Positions 50,101 to 61,374 of a DNA stretch of 64,000 nt are shown here, piece after piece. The DNA lies in NCBI GenBank assembly GCA_013396915.1, contig VWZL01002774.1:450967-514966 (forward strand), in the 5' to 3' direction. A program made the translations under genes and the position numbers. Every line of letters begins with the position of its first letter. Within the stretch, counting starts at the first letter, position 1. The notes under the pieces are model-generated. The model did no database searches. It saw only the letters and a program-made list of their open reading frames with translations, and was not told the DNA's origin. The DNA comes from Stercorarius parasiticus. Its lineage: Eukaryota > Chordata > Aves > Charadriiformes > Stercorariidae.

Positions 50101-53100
50101 TTTTTTTTTTTTTTTGCTTCCAGTCCTGCCTTGTCTGAAATGCGTGCAGACATATTTATTTCCCCTATGATATAGCTCCTATTATGTGCTTTGCACCTTT
50201 AAATGTGCGAAGCATCGTGTCTGCCTGGCAGGACCCTGATATTCAAGATGGAAGAGAGACAGGCTTTGTTTTCTCTCTCACGGAGATTTTGCATTCAGTC
50301 TTCCTTTACTGTTACGTTGGCTTGTGGAGAGGGTTAGTAAACAACCCCATCCTGTTTCCCAATTTCTTTACATTTTTCTGTACACAAAGAGCAAAATGCA
50401 CATTTTTCCCCCTGCACAGGGAAATGCCAGGAAAGGAAAATGTGCAAAACCTCAGCACGGGGAAGCAGCGTCTCCTCCGCTGCAGAGCCTTCTCGCAGCA
50501 GACAGGCAGGCTGAACACTCACGTTTGGAACGGCAAAACAAAGAAAATAAACTAGCAGGCACGCATTCTTGAGTGCCTAAGGACTATTCCTGTTCCTCAC
50601 CAACCTGCGGGCAGCCAGGACAGCAACGAAGGCGCAGTGCTGTGTGGAGGCCCCACACAAACAGCTGCATTTTTGCAGATTAGGCATTTGCCATTGCATT
50701 TTCAGATTGTTTCATTTTTCTACCTGGGTCATCCATATTCTACAGTACAAGAAAGTAAGAATACTACAAAGGTCATTCTTCACCTGTGGTAGGTCACTAG
50801 TTAAATTGGTTAAGCAATGATGTGATTTTGTAACCTGTTCCACACGGGCAAGCGAAGGGGCCGCAGCCAGCAGGGAGCGAGGCGAGGCTGCGTCCGATGG
50901 GGGTGGCTTCCCTGCGGGGCGACGAGTTTGGAGCCCTGAGTTTTTCAGGGATAAGTTTCCTTTTCCCCACTCTTCGCACGAGCTTCAGCAGCTGTGTGGT
51001 GGCTGCTTTCTGAGAGGAGGTGAGTCTAAGGCAAGCCAAAGAGAGTGAAGCCACATTAGTATTTGGGTTTGTTTGTATGGTCAGAGGCTTACCCACGCTG
51101 TCAGTTCTGATGAGTTCATGAAGAAGTTATGGCAATTTGTGGGGAGGCCTCCAGGCTTTCGGGTGAGGTGTGGACTGACTGTGGTTGGAGCTGTGTTCTT
51201 TTCGCCCCCCATACAAGTGACCTCCTTGGAAAAAAACCCCAGGACTTGTGTCAGAACAGTATTCCGCATTCATTAAACAGAGATTCAGCTGCTGTGTGTG
51301 TAGATGTGTGTGTGCATGGAATCGCAGTGTTCGTACCAACATCCTCCCTCAAGAATCCTGTTGTGGGAGGACAGTTATTTATAACTCTTTGGCCGCTATA
51401 ATTGTTCTGCCAGTACAGGCTGCCAGAGAAATACATTGACTCAGCACATGCCTGAACAAGCTCCTTTCCCAGGCAGCACCTCCCACCGTACAAACGTCCC
51501 CGCAAAGTCGTGTAGGTGCCTGCTGGAGCAGCGAGCCCCATCTGGCTGCTGCTGCAGGCTGGCATAAGCCAGGGCCGAATCAAAATGAATGTTTGTGAAA
51601 TATATACTGCAGATAAAGCACTGCTTAGGCACTAGTTAATATTTTTTCAGTACCCCCGGTTATAATTCTACCTGCAGGTGCCCTTCCCTGCAGCAGTACT
51701 CTGGGGGTTTCTTGTGGGGGAAATGGATGTTCTTCTTCTGCCACTCGCACAGAGACACGCTGCTCTTTACCGAGCCAGGTAAAATGATCTTGTATGTGTT
51801 CACTGACAAGTGGAACAGAATTGTCCCCCGTGCTAACGTTCTTACTGTCTGCTGCTACAGTGGTTTTTATGCTTCTTCTGCCTGCCACAGTCTTACCAAA
51901 GAAAACTCCCTGGCCCCGGACCAGGTAGGAGGCTACAGTCCAATTTTTTGCTGCTGTTCCTGGAAGGATATTAATTATTATTATTTTTTTTTATAATTAC
52001 ATGGGCGATTCTTTTTCTTATTTTAAAAGTTACCTTAAAAATAATAATTAGGAACCTGTCATTATTCTTTTTTCAAAGCTGGTTCTACATGGAAGAAAGA
52101 ACATAGAGATGTGATTTGATTTTTATCACTTGAAGCACCAAAATGGCTGTAAATGCATTTGGATGTAATTTTCTTGAGAAAATCATTCCTCTGTTATACA
52201 GACCTTATTTGCTATACTTCTCAGGGCCTGTTTTACCTGTGCAGTTTGAAATTATTCAGAAAAAAATCTGCCTTTTTTGTTTGTACAAATCCCAGTTCTG
52301 CCCCTTTATTCTGCTAATTCCATCTCTGAGACTGCTTTTTCTACTATTATTAATTCCTACAAGTAATTGTAAAAGACTTACATCTTCAGAATATCACTCT
52401 CTAACTTTCCAAGAACCTATCTGAACATACACAGTACGTTCCCTTAACTACATGGCTACATTTAAACCAGTACAATTGCTTGGTAGATATATAGGTATAC
52501 TAGTGCGCTATCCTTACACTGATGTATCTCTTTCCTGAAATGGTGATGGCATATCATACATTAATGTATCACACCTTTCTGTGAGTAAAATTGCATATGT
52601 AGTAAACGTTTTACCACTATAACTGCTTTGGTAAAATAAAATGACACCCTGCCTAATTATAATGAAAGAAAACCAGGGTGTGGACCAAGACTCACTTGTT
52701 AATTCTTTATTATAACATGTTTCCAGCTGCAACAGAATTTAAATATCACGTTTTCCCTTGTGGGTTTTTTTCCGTAATGTCACAGATTTATTATTTCTAA
52801 ATGCAATGACGACATCAGTTACAATGGGAACATTTTTATCTTTGCCCTGTGTTCCATAGAGACAAACCTCTAGAAGTCAAACAGTGTGCTTTCAAAAATG
52901 AGCTTATCTCTGAGGTTAAACAAGGTGTGGCAACCCTGACATGGGTCTCCTGCATCAAGAAAATGCCATTTTCCAGCCCCTAATGGTGGTCTTCATTCTG
53001 TAATGTGGATATAGTTTTATAGCTGCGTATTTACATATTTTTAGCACGGTCATATACTTTGTTTTCAATGGAGATGTTATATTTAGAAGTTTCTCAAAAT

Positions 53101-53330
53101 GTGGAGCATGTGTTAAATTTCCTTTGCGTAATCCATCAAGACTAATTTGATTTGAGACCAGGGCCTTTTTTTTTCCCCCCATCTGTTTGGAAAAGTGCAG
53201 TTGTAGAGACATCAGTCATGTAACACTTTCTGTGAAACAGCTTTACTGACAGTTGGGAGTTGTCAGTAACCATGTGGATTTCAAGCGCTCAGTCTGGCTA
53301 TGACGAGAAAAACCCTCTGACACATAATTT
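47151..53330. other. Intergenic region, second part
   Basis: No gene is supported. The longest frame (about 47,993-48,550, + strand) begins at GTG, is low-complexity in part (two DDDD runs) and resembles no family. A block near 48,880-49,620 is non-repetitive and complex in composition. T- and A-runs occur at about 49,194-49,214, 49,630-49,648 and 50,098-50,115. Confidence 0.7.
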
Positions 53331-53445
53331 CCACAGAGCCACAGAATTTAAGGACAGAAAGACCCAGTGTGATTATCTAGCTGACCTCCTGCCTAGCCAG
53401 CCCAGGGATAAGTCATGTTCCAAGCCTAATAGCTGCAGAAAACAC
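53331..53445 (-). mobile_element. CR1-type 3' end relic, antisense
   Basis: The text ccacagagccacagaattta, then ggacagaaagacccagtgtg, attatctagctgacctcctg resembles the complement of the widespread sauropsid CR1 3' end (aatttaaggccagaaggga ... gatcatctagtctgacctcc). Only the terminal piece survives. Confidence 0.65.
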
Positions 53446-53829
53446 CAGCTTTTGGGACAAACATACACTCAATTTAGCAGCATTTGCTTACCAGTCATCA
53501 GTAATTTATTTCAATAGTTAATGACTGTTATTTAGTTCATATATATGTTATGTACATACCTATGGCTTGTCTCCTATTTCACCTGATCCAGCTTCAACTT
53601 CCAGTCTTTGGGAAAGCCTTAAGAGGTTCCGAATCTGTGTTCCTTGTCTAAATACGCAGAGGCCACAGCCTGTGTTGGGTGAGGGTAGAGCAGCCAGATG
53701 CCCCAGGTGGCAAATTGCTGGAAGCAGCAAAACAGATCTGCAGACGGAAAACCATGTCCCTGCTGCCCATGCCCACAGCCCCACTTTGAGTTTGCTACCC
53801 CAGTGCTGGGGCGGAGGCAGGAGCAGGGC

Positions 53830-53886
53830 CTTGCGGGGCTTGGCATGGGCTTGTAGGGCTTGGCGCGGGCTTGCAGGGCTCGCTGG
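53830..53886 (+). repeat. 20-bp minisatellite, about 2.9 copies
   Basis: Three head-to-tail units start at 53830, 53850 and 53870. Each begins cttgyrgggct and the first two end tggcatggg / tggcgcggg. It is GC-rich. Confidence 0.8.
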
Positions 53887-54673
53887 CTCTGCCTATATGC
53901 GTGAGGTGGAGGAAAACACACCAAAGTGCCCATAAAAGCTCTTTTCCTTTCAACTAGGAAGCAGCAAAACTCAGCTTTGCCCCTGTGCAGCTGAGAAATG
54001 TGGAATCGTCTCTTCAAACCAGTGCAGGAATCTCCATTATGTTCACCTTTGAGAAGCGACCATACCGAGATGTTTCAGTCTCGCACCATAAGAAGCTTTG
54101 TACCCCCTAGGGCGCTCTCCTGCTTGTTTGTATTCTGCTCAGGAGGTGGCCAGCAGAACAGCCCACAAGGGCCTATGTCAGAGGTGACATAACCTACCAC
54201 GTCACACTTGGCGTTTCCTTTTGTCAGTGTTGGTGTGCACCTATCTTTGTATATTAGCTCCTTTTGTGACAGCAATATGGTCTGCAAATTCAAATTAATT
54301 TACTATGCTCTCCAAGTCTTTCTCCTTAACCTCTGCTGATCTGCATGGCATCTCTTCTGTAAATCCTTCATCCTTGTAGATATCTGGGCCTGTTTTTGGC
54401 TGCATTGGAAAGCTTATGATTTCACTGTGCCCATGCAAATCATCAAGTTGACTCTGGGTTACAGTTTTTCCTCCTTGTTATTCACTGTTCCCCTGATCTT
54501 GGAGTTTTTAAAACATTACTCAGGAATCACTGTATCTTCTAAGTGCAGTGCAAAAATATGAAATAGTACATATTCAGCTACCTTCTTCATGCAAATTTGA
54601 AACAAATCCACTTAATTTTATATATAATCATATTTTGTTATAATTTCACACAGTTATTATTTCAATTAGTTAA

Positions 54674-56520
54674 TTGTAGAATCAAGGGACCTCTGAAGTT
54701 CATCTAGTCCAACACCCTGCTTGAAGTGGGGCTGTCAACAACAGCGGATGAGGTCAGCCATGGACCTGGTAAATCTTGAAACATCTCCCGGAGCAGAAGT
54801 TCCACAGCCTCTCTAAGAAATCTTTTCAGGGTTATGCTGCCCTCCTGGTGAACATGTCTTCTCATGTCCAGACCTTAGCTTGTGGCTACTGGCCCCTTTT
54901 AGAGCCTCTAGCACTAAGAAGGCAAGTTTGGCTCTTGTCTGCGTAACCACCCTTTTAAGAGCTGTGGGCAGCTGTTCCACCTCCCCTTGATCAGGCTAAA
55001 CAAGCACAGCTCCCTCAGCCCCTCTCACATTGCGCCAGGCCTCTGATCATCTCAGTAACCCTCCCCTGGACCCTTTCCAGCTTCTCCACGTCCCTCTTGG
55101 ACTGCTGAACCCAAAAATTGGATGCAAAGCTGAATAGAGGGAGATAATAACTTCCCTCAGTTTTCTGGCCACTGTCCTCCTAATGTAGCCCAGGATGTGA
55201 AGTGCCTTCTTCAGATGAGAGAGCATGCTAGTGACTCACTTTTGGCCTTGTGCCCTCTGTGATCCTCAGCTCCTTTTCACCAGGATGCCACCCCAGCGAG
55301 GTGCTTCCCAGCCTGTAGCAGATCATGTTTCCTTCATGAGGTGTCTGTTGGCCCAGATCTCAAGTTTATAGAGGAGCCTCTGCATTGAAGCTTTGCCATT
55401 TGTCAATCCAGACAGTTTAAGTCATCAACAAATCTGAGTGTGTTACTATCAAGGTTGCTGATGAAGATACTGAACAATGTGGATCTCAGTACTGACTCCT
55501 TGGGTGCTCCTCTGGTTGCTGGTGACCTGCCAGACATGACCTGCCAGTTTTCAGCCCCTCTTACATCTTGTCTCTTTAGCCCACATCCTTTGAGCTTCCA
55601 AATGGTGATGTTGTGTGAGATGGTGTCAAAGCCTTATTAATATCAGGGTAGATTACACACAGCCCATTCATCTTCTTCACACATTTAGTGATTTCATCTT
55701 AGAAAGCAGGACAGTTTGCCATCAGTAAACTTCTCTGTTCCCAAGTACCATTTTGTCCTTTATGCCCTCGGAAGTGGATCCCAAGAGGGATACTCCCTGA
55801 TCTTCTAGTGACTGAGATGCTGCCAGCAGATAGGTCCCCAGTTTCCTTTCTCGCCTTTTTAAGGACAGATGTTTTGGGCTTTTTCCAGCCATCCGGGACT
55901 TCCTCAGTCACCCCAGTTGTCACAGACAGTAGACAGCAGTCTCATAATCACATTGCTGGTTCTTTCAGGAAATTGGTGTCACCCCTCGTCTCCACCTCTT
56001 GTATGTTTCCTTTTTGCACCTGGTTTCATCAAGAAGATGCTCACATAGCCAATCAGGTCTTCTGCTGAAATTCCATCTTCCTGCATAACAGGAGTGGTTT
56101 TTGCTGAGCTCTCAGTAAGATCTCTTTAAAAATCGTTCAGATCTTGTGGGCATGTTTCCACTTCATGTTTGCATCCCACGGGATTTTATTTAGCAACTCC
56201 CTGAGTAAACTCAAGTTTCTTCCTCTGAAATTCAGAGTCATAACTCTGTAGCTTACCTTCCCAGCCTTCTTCTAGAGCCTGTATTCATTTATGGTGACGG
56301 AAGATAAACCCAGGCTGATACTGTGACCACATTCACCACTGGCAAGTCAAGCAGAGTGTAATCCCCGTCTGGCCCCTCTGGCATTCCCATGATGAAATTA
56401 TCACTAGCGCAGTGCAAGAAGCTATTGGATTGTCTGCTCGGTGCTATGTTGCCCTTCCAGCAGATGCCTGGATGGTTGAAACACTCTGTGAGGATCAGGG
56501 CTGGTAAGAAGGACACTTCT
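54674..56520 (-). mobile_element. CR1 LINE, 5'-truncated, antisense, inactivated
   Basis: From the low-coordinate end it shows the CR1 3' end complement (gaatcaagggacctctgaag, catctagtccaacaccctgc, cctctctaagaaatc, ccctggaccctttccagctt). On the minus strand 55460-55507 then reads APKESVLRSTLFSIFI, the decayed xPQGSVLGPxLFNIFI reverse-transcriptase block, and 55614-55634 contains FDTISH. Near 56,461-56,490 it reads CFNHPGICWKGN, the endonuclease GDFNxP region, followed by QSNSFLHCASDNF. In the endonuclease motif the catalytic Asp is Cys, and frameshifts and stops separate the blocks. A full CR1 is about 4.5 kb with ORF2 coding endonuclease and reverse transcriptase. This copy keeps parts of ORF2 and the 3' end and is dead. 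Confidence 0.88.
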
Positions 56521-59500
56521 ACCAGTTGTCTCTAGAAAGCCCCGTTCACAGGTTCCTCCTGGTCAGGTGTGCTGTCAGAGGCTGCCCCGTCTCCAGCAGG
56601 ACTGTCCCCTCTGCTCCTCACCCAGAGACTGCCCCGGTCACAGCTTTCCTGCTGGAGCTTGGTACAGTCAGGGAGATCCTCAACACAGAGCACAACTCAT
56701 ATCATTCACATTTGATTCTCTGTGATTCACATCATCTTGATTAATTTTAAATCTCTTGATTCATAACATTCTTGTTTCCTAATCAAGATGTCGCTGATCT
56801 CTAACCTTACAGTCAAATACAGCCAAAGACAAGGAAACTAATTCCTCTTCTTATTATCCAGGCTTGGTATAGAACTGTAATAATAATAATAATTACATAT
56901 ATTTCTTTATCCTCAAGCTCTTTGAACCTGACTGGAACAGACTGTAGTGTTCTCCAAGTGAAGACATTTGCCCATGATGACATCCGAAGATGAAGTTGTA
57001 TTTGCCATAGAGCGCTGCATATTCACCCGAGCACGCTGTGCCTGTGAAGGTGGAAGGTATTAGAGGGGGATGTGAGCAAATCTTTGTGCTAATGAAAGTA
57101 CCACACCAACATTAACATCAGACTGAACAAGCAGAATTTTTTTCTTTATTGGTTAATCCCCTAAAGCCCCAAACAATCATGCAAAGAATAGACTCTTTTG
57201 AATGAAAGTCACACATTAACTTTATGTTTATATTTTACTTCCACTCCAGTCGAGTGGGTTTTTTCCTTCTTCTCCCCTTCATTCATTTGACCAGGATTTT
57301 GTGTAAAAGAAGAAGTGATGATTAAAATTCTTCTTTTTTATTATTTTTTTTTTTCCAAGCAGAAAGCTTGATGCAGAACTTGGGCTGTTCCTGTTGCCAG
57401 AAGGTGCGGCAGCCTGGCTGCACGGTGACTCGTGGCCCTGTGCCACATCGCAAATAATGCTCTTATTAATCTCTCCAGGCTTTGTTCTGGCCCCCCTCCT
57501 AGCGGTGTCTGATTTCATGGTGCGGCGTAGCCAAAGGTCAGATAAACTACATGATGGCCAGCATTGCTACTGAAGAAGGAAATCGGAAATGCCTCTCCCA
57601 GCACTTTCAGCAACGAGAATGGAGAGAAAAAGAATTTCTTTTATTATTAACCTGCCTGATGTGTCATCTCGTGTAGCTGTTTCAGTAGAGGAAAGCTGTG
57701 GTACAGTGGTAACCCAGGGAAGCAGCCAAGCCCAGCTGTGTTGCTTCTGGGTCTGCCTGGCTCGGTACATTTCTCAGCAAAAATGTTCTTTCTTTAGGTG
57801 TTTGATCATTTGCAACAAATGACAGTCCCAAGCTAAAGAAGACGCTGAGTTTGTCTCTAACTGAGCTGATGTCATTGACTGATTCACTAATTACCCACTT
57901 TCCCCCAGATTTGGTTCAACATACTGTTCACAAAGAGATAACCAGTCACAAATTAGTCAAGCTGAAGTTTGATCTGCTTGGTTACAGGGCCATTTTTTCG
58001 TTACCCGTTCCGGATGAGTGATTACTCCTGTGAAACTTAGCAAGGGCTTCTTGCAAGTTGTTTCTTTTCCTCCATGGCTACCCAAAGTGTTTTTATCCGA
58101 ACGAAACGCAGCCCATACGCACAGGGCTGGAGCACTTTGCGAGCAGCTAGCGTGGCCAGATGAAATATGTGTGCTTACTGTAGACGTCGCGTGGTTTTCC
58201 CTGCTCTCCTTTGAACCAAGCTGTCTGTGGTTTCTGGTGGTTGCTGCCTCTGTGCTATAGGCGCCGGGTAACGCTGACACATACAGGACTTATCTGGAAA
58301 AAGAGAGGGGAGCAGAAGACAACGTCACTTCCTGCACACACGGTGCTCTCCATTTCTATCAAAGGTTGAGACATTGTGAAAGCTCCCTGGGTCGTATTTG
58401 AGTGATTCTGGGGGCGAGGGAACTTGCCTTTGGCCAGACAGATGCAGGAGAACAGTAAGATTGTTCTTCTAAAGCTTTGTAATTTCATGGACAGGCACTG
58501 CAATTCCAGACTCATATTATGACCTTCCAAATCACATTTGGGCAAGTCTGCAGCATGTGGGGCTGCGTTTTTTCGCTCTGTCATGTGGAGATGCACCAGG
58601 CCTGCTCTCTATCACTGCGGTGGGGCTTCCCCTCGCAGCAGGGCTCCCGCCGTCCATGTGGGCACAGGGCTGCTGTCAGCCAGACCCAGCCGTGGTTTGT
58701 TCCCACCTGAGCAAAGGCCAGTAATTGCACAAAGCACAGAGGATGGGAGAGACCCACCCGAGTGGTCTGCCTTGAACCTGTCCTCCGCCGCCACCACGGC
58801 CAGGCAAGGCTTTGCAGAGGGCAGATTTGGGGCTTGGCAAGTCTGTTGACCGCTTTCGAGGGGAATGGCCCCCAGCTCACCACCCCATTTTCCAGCTTGC
58901 CAGCAGCTGCCCCGCGCCAAGACCCCGTGGGACCCTCACCCTTTTTCCGCCCATCAGCTCACTTGCTGCACCATGGGCCATGGCAGGGGCTGGGGAGGTG
59001 ACAGCCAGGGCCAGCCCTCCGGTGTCCCCTTTGTCACTGCCTGTCCTTGATTGCTCTCCTATTAACCCGGTGGCTGACTGGTGGCAAATTGTGCGGGAAG
59101 CCTGCCCTCTTTGGTTCGCCTACCCAGGGCGGGGGTTACTTTGCAGAGAGTGGTTATTACCGGCCTGCTTTTGTTCTTTGTCATCTGTCCTGCCTTATTT
59201 TTATGTGGATTAACTGTTAATAATAATGCGAAGCATTAAGCTTTGGCAACCAGCTGAGCTCTGCGCAAATCTGAGGACAAGGTGGCCGCTGGCGCAAGGC
59301 TGCTTGCCACTGTGGACACGCCGGGCACTTGGTTTGGTGGCCACTTCCCACCGAGGCGGGAGGGGAGCTGGGAAGGGCAGCCCAGCACATCCCAGCGCAG
59401 GGGTCAGTGCTGGCCTGGCTCATCTTCATCCTGGGCTTCTCCCAGCACTGCCCTTCGGGGCTCCTTCCCGCTCCCCTCGGCTCCTCCTCATCCCTTAGGA

Positions 59501-60611
59501 AGACGGCGGGAGGAGGGAGGAGCGGAGGGATGGGAGCTGGCTTTGCTCAGAGATGCTGCTGCTGCGGAGAGAGGCACCGCCACGGGAATGTAGATGGACA
59601 GGCAGAGGTGATTAATAGTGATACATATTATTTTAATTGAGGCATGTTTGGCCTCTTGCTTTTGTCAGTGCTCGATTTTTTTGCTATTGTTATGGTGTGA
59701 ATTTGGAATTAATGTAAAGTATAATAAGAATCCCTCAAGCTGGCAAACGCAGGCAAGACTGAAAATTAAAATGCTATGTAAATCTCACAAGATTAGGGCA
59801 TAAACTGCAGCAGGCGGTGGAATGGCTGAAGCTTGAAGATGCTGGAAAAACCTCTCCCCACATTATTCCTGATAATACAAAATCAATTTACATTGAATGC
59901 TTTTTTTCCAAATAACCATCCACCACGTGCTATTTGATATTACTAATGAATGCAGAAATTGGATCTTAATACATTCCAGGGAAATATTCTGCAGAGGTTT
60001 TATTAGCTCTAAAAATACTTTGTGGCATCACAGCACTTTGTCATTAAAATTGTCAGGTTTTGTGATACAGATATTGTGGAATTGTAATTAAAATGCTGCA
60101 GCGCTGGCAGCGGCAGCATTTTGTTTTGAAACCCCAGGTCCTTTCTGAGGGCTTTTGAACTGCCATTTATGAGATCCTACCACCCTCTTGCCTTCACCCC
60201 TGCTGTAGTTGAGGGAACGGCAGCAGGCAGCACATGAGGCAGGATGGTGATGGTGCGCAGGAGCAAGGGAGGTGTCAGACAGACACATGGACAACACCTG
60301 AACTCTTACACATGGCTCTTCCTCGGGGCTACCTCGTCCTTCCCCGATGACCCTGAAGAAAAGGCAACAACAAGCAACTAAACAAGTTTCTCACACTTCG
60401 AATGCAGAGTAGGTTCAGGGCTCTGAATGCTGTGGGGTCCCACACATAGCAGAAGCCGTTCGCCTCATGGTTTGAGGGGCTGCTTCTCCCAGAAATCCCA
60501 GCAAATCCCATTGAAATGAAGGCATCTAGCACCTGGAGGGTGAGAAATCCCACAAGGCCTGGCGAGGAGGTAAGACCTCAAGCACCGCAGCACATCCTTG
60601 TCTCACCATCT
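56521..60611. other. Intergenic region, third part, with GC-rich and AT-rich blocks
   Basis: No gene is supported. It holds a short TAA run near 56,879-56,897, a GC-rich segment from about 58,600 to 59,590 with many overlapping frames on both strands (expected from GC-richness alone), and then an AT-rich block at about 59,600-60,100 rich in ATTA/TAAT core sites. Confidence 0.65.
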
Positions 60612-60879
60612 CTGTGACAAACTAATCTACACCTGTGACAACCTAGACTATCCTTGAGACAACCTAGACCACCCCTGTGACAAACCAGACCATCCCTGCG
60701 ACAACCTATACCATCCCTGTGACAACTTAGACCATCCTTGCGGCAACCTAGACCATCCTTGCGACAACCTAGACCACTCCTGCAACAAACTAATCCACAC
60801 CTGTGACAACCTAGACCATCCCTGTGACAAACTAGACCATCCCTGAGACAACCTAGACCATCCCTGTGACAACCTAAAT
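60612..60879 (+). repeat. 21-bp minisatellite, about 12.8 copies
   Basis: Tandem units of 21 bp with core GTGACAACCTAGACC are uninterrupted in length. Units differ by one to five bases, so no unit gains or loses a base. Units 1 and 9 share a distinctive variant (acaaactaat followed by yacac), suggesting a later duplication of an eight-unit block. On the minus strand the 21-bp unit reads as a heptapeptide repeat of the type GCHRDGL. Confidence 0.93.
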
Positions 60880-61079
60880 GGTTGCTGAGGTTAAAAAGGT
60901 GCCGGTGGGGCGGCCAGATTGCAGAGAGACTGGGCAAAAGGCTGGAGAGCCCTCTGCTTGTAGGTCACTGGCTTCGATCTGCCGCGCCTGAGGAGGAGGT
61001 GGAAGTCCCCGCGCTTTTGACAGTTGCTTGGAGCTCCATCTGCAGCACTGTTGGGGAAAATAGCATTTCTCCTGCACCG

Positions 61080-61373
61080 AAGCCAGCCCCGAGCCATTAA
61101 TTCCCGGCTGCAGGAGAGCGATCTGGCACATTGCTGAATCCGACCCGTGTTGCCAAATCCAACCTGCCCTACGGCGGGAAAGGGCTGCCGGGCGGTGGGA
61201 GAGACGGGCCTGGGGCTCCCGGCGGGTCCGTGTCGAGCAAGTGCTGTTTCTGACCTGCCGAAAAAGGCACTCTTTATCTCCGCGGATTAAAGCCAGCCTG
61301 AGCGCGGGGCCCCCCTGGAAGTAGGCCTCTCTGCTGGGTCCTGGGCGTTCGGGCAGCACCCTCCCCCCCCCCC
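61080..61373. other. CpG-containing GC-rich segment ending in a C run and N gap
   Basis: It is GC-rich with frequent CG (for example gccgggcggtgggagagacg and ggctcccggcgggtccgtgt), ending in an 11-base C run and an N at 61374. It could be part of a CpG island whose other portion is lost in the gap. No exon is recognisable. Confidence 0.45.
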
Positions 61374-61374
61374 N

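Noticed and set aside
56700..56780. Repeated gattct/gattca words resembling a CR1 3' terminal microsatellite
   Set aside because: The words are irregularly spaced and no CR1 body precedes them in the matching orientation.
58538..59640. Dense overlapping frames on both strands
   Set aside because: They reflect GC-rich sequence with few stop codons. No frame shows a conserved motif or exon boundaries.
60578..60937. Cys/His-rich minus strand protein resembling a zinc-binding repeat
   Set aside because: It is entirely the 21-bp minisatellite read in one frame. The Cys-His spacing follows from the repeat and does not match a known zinc finger.
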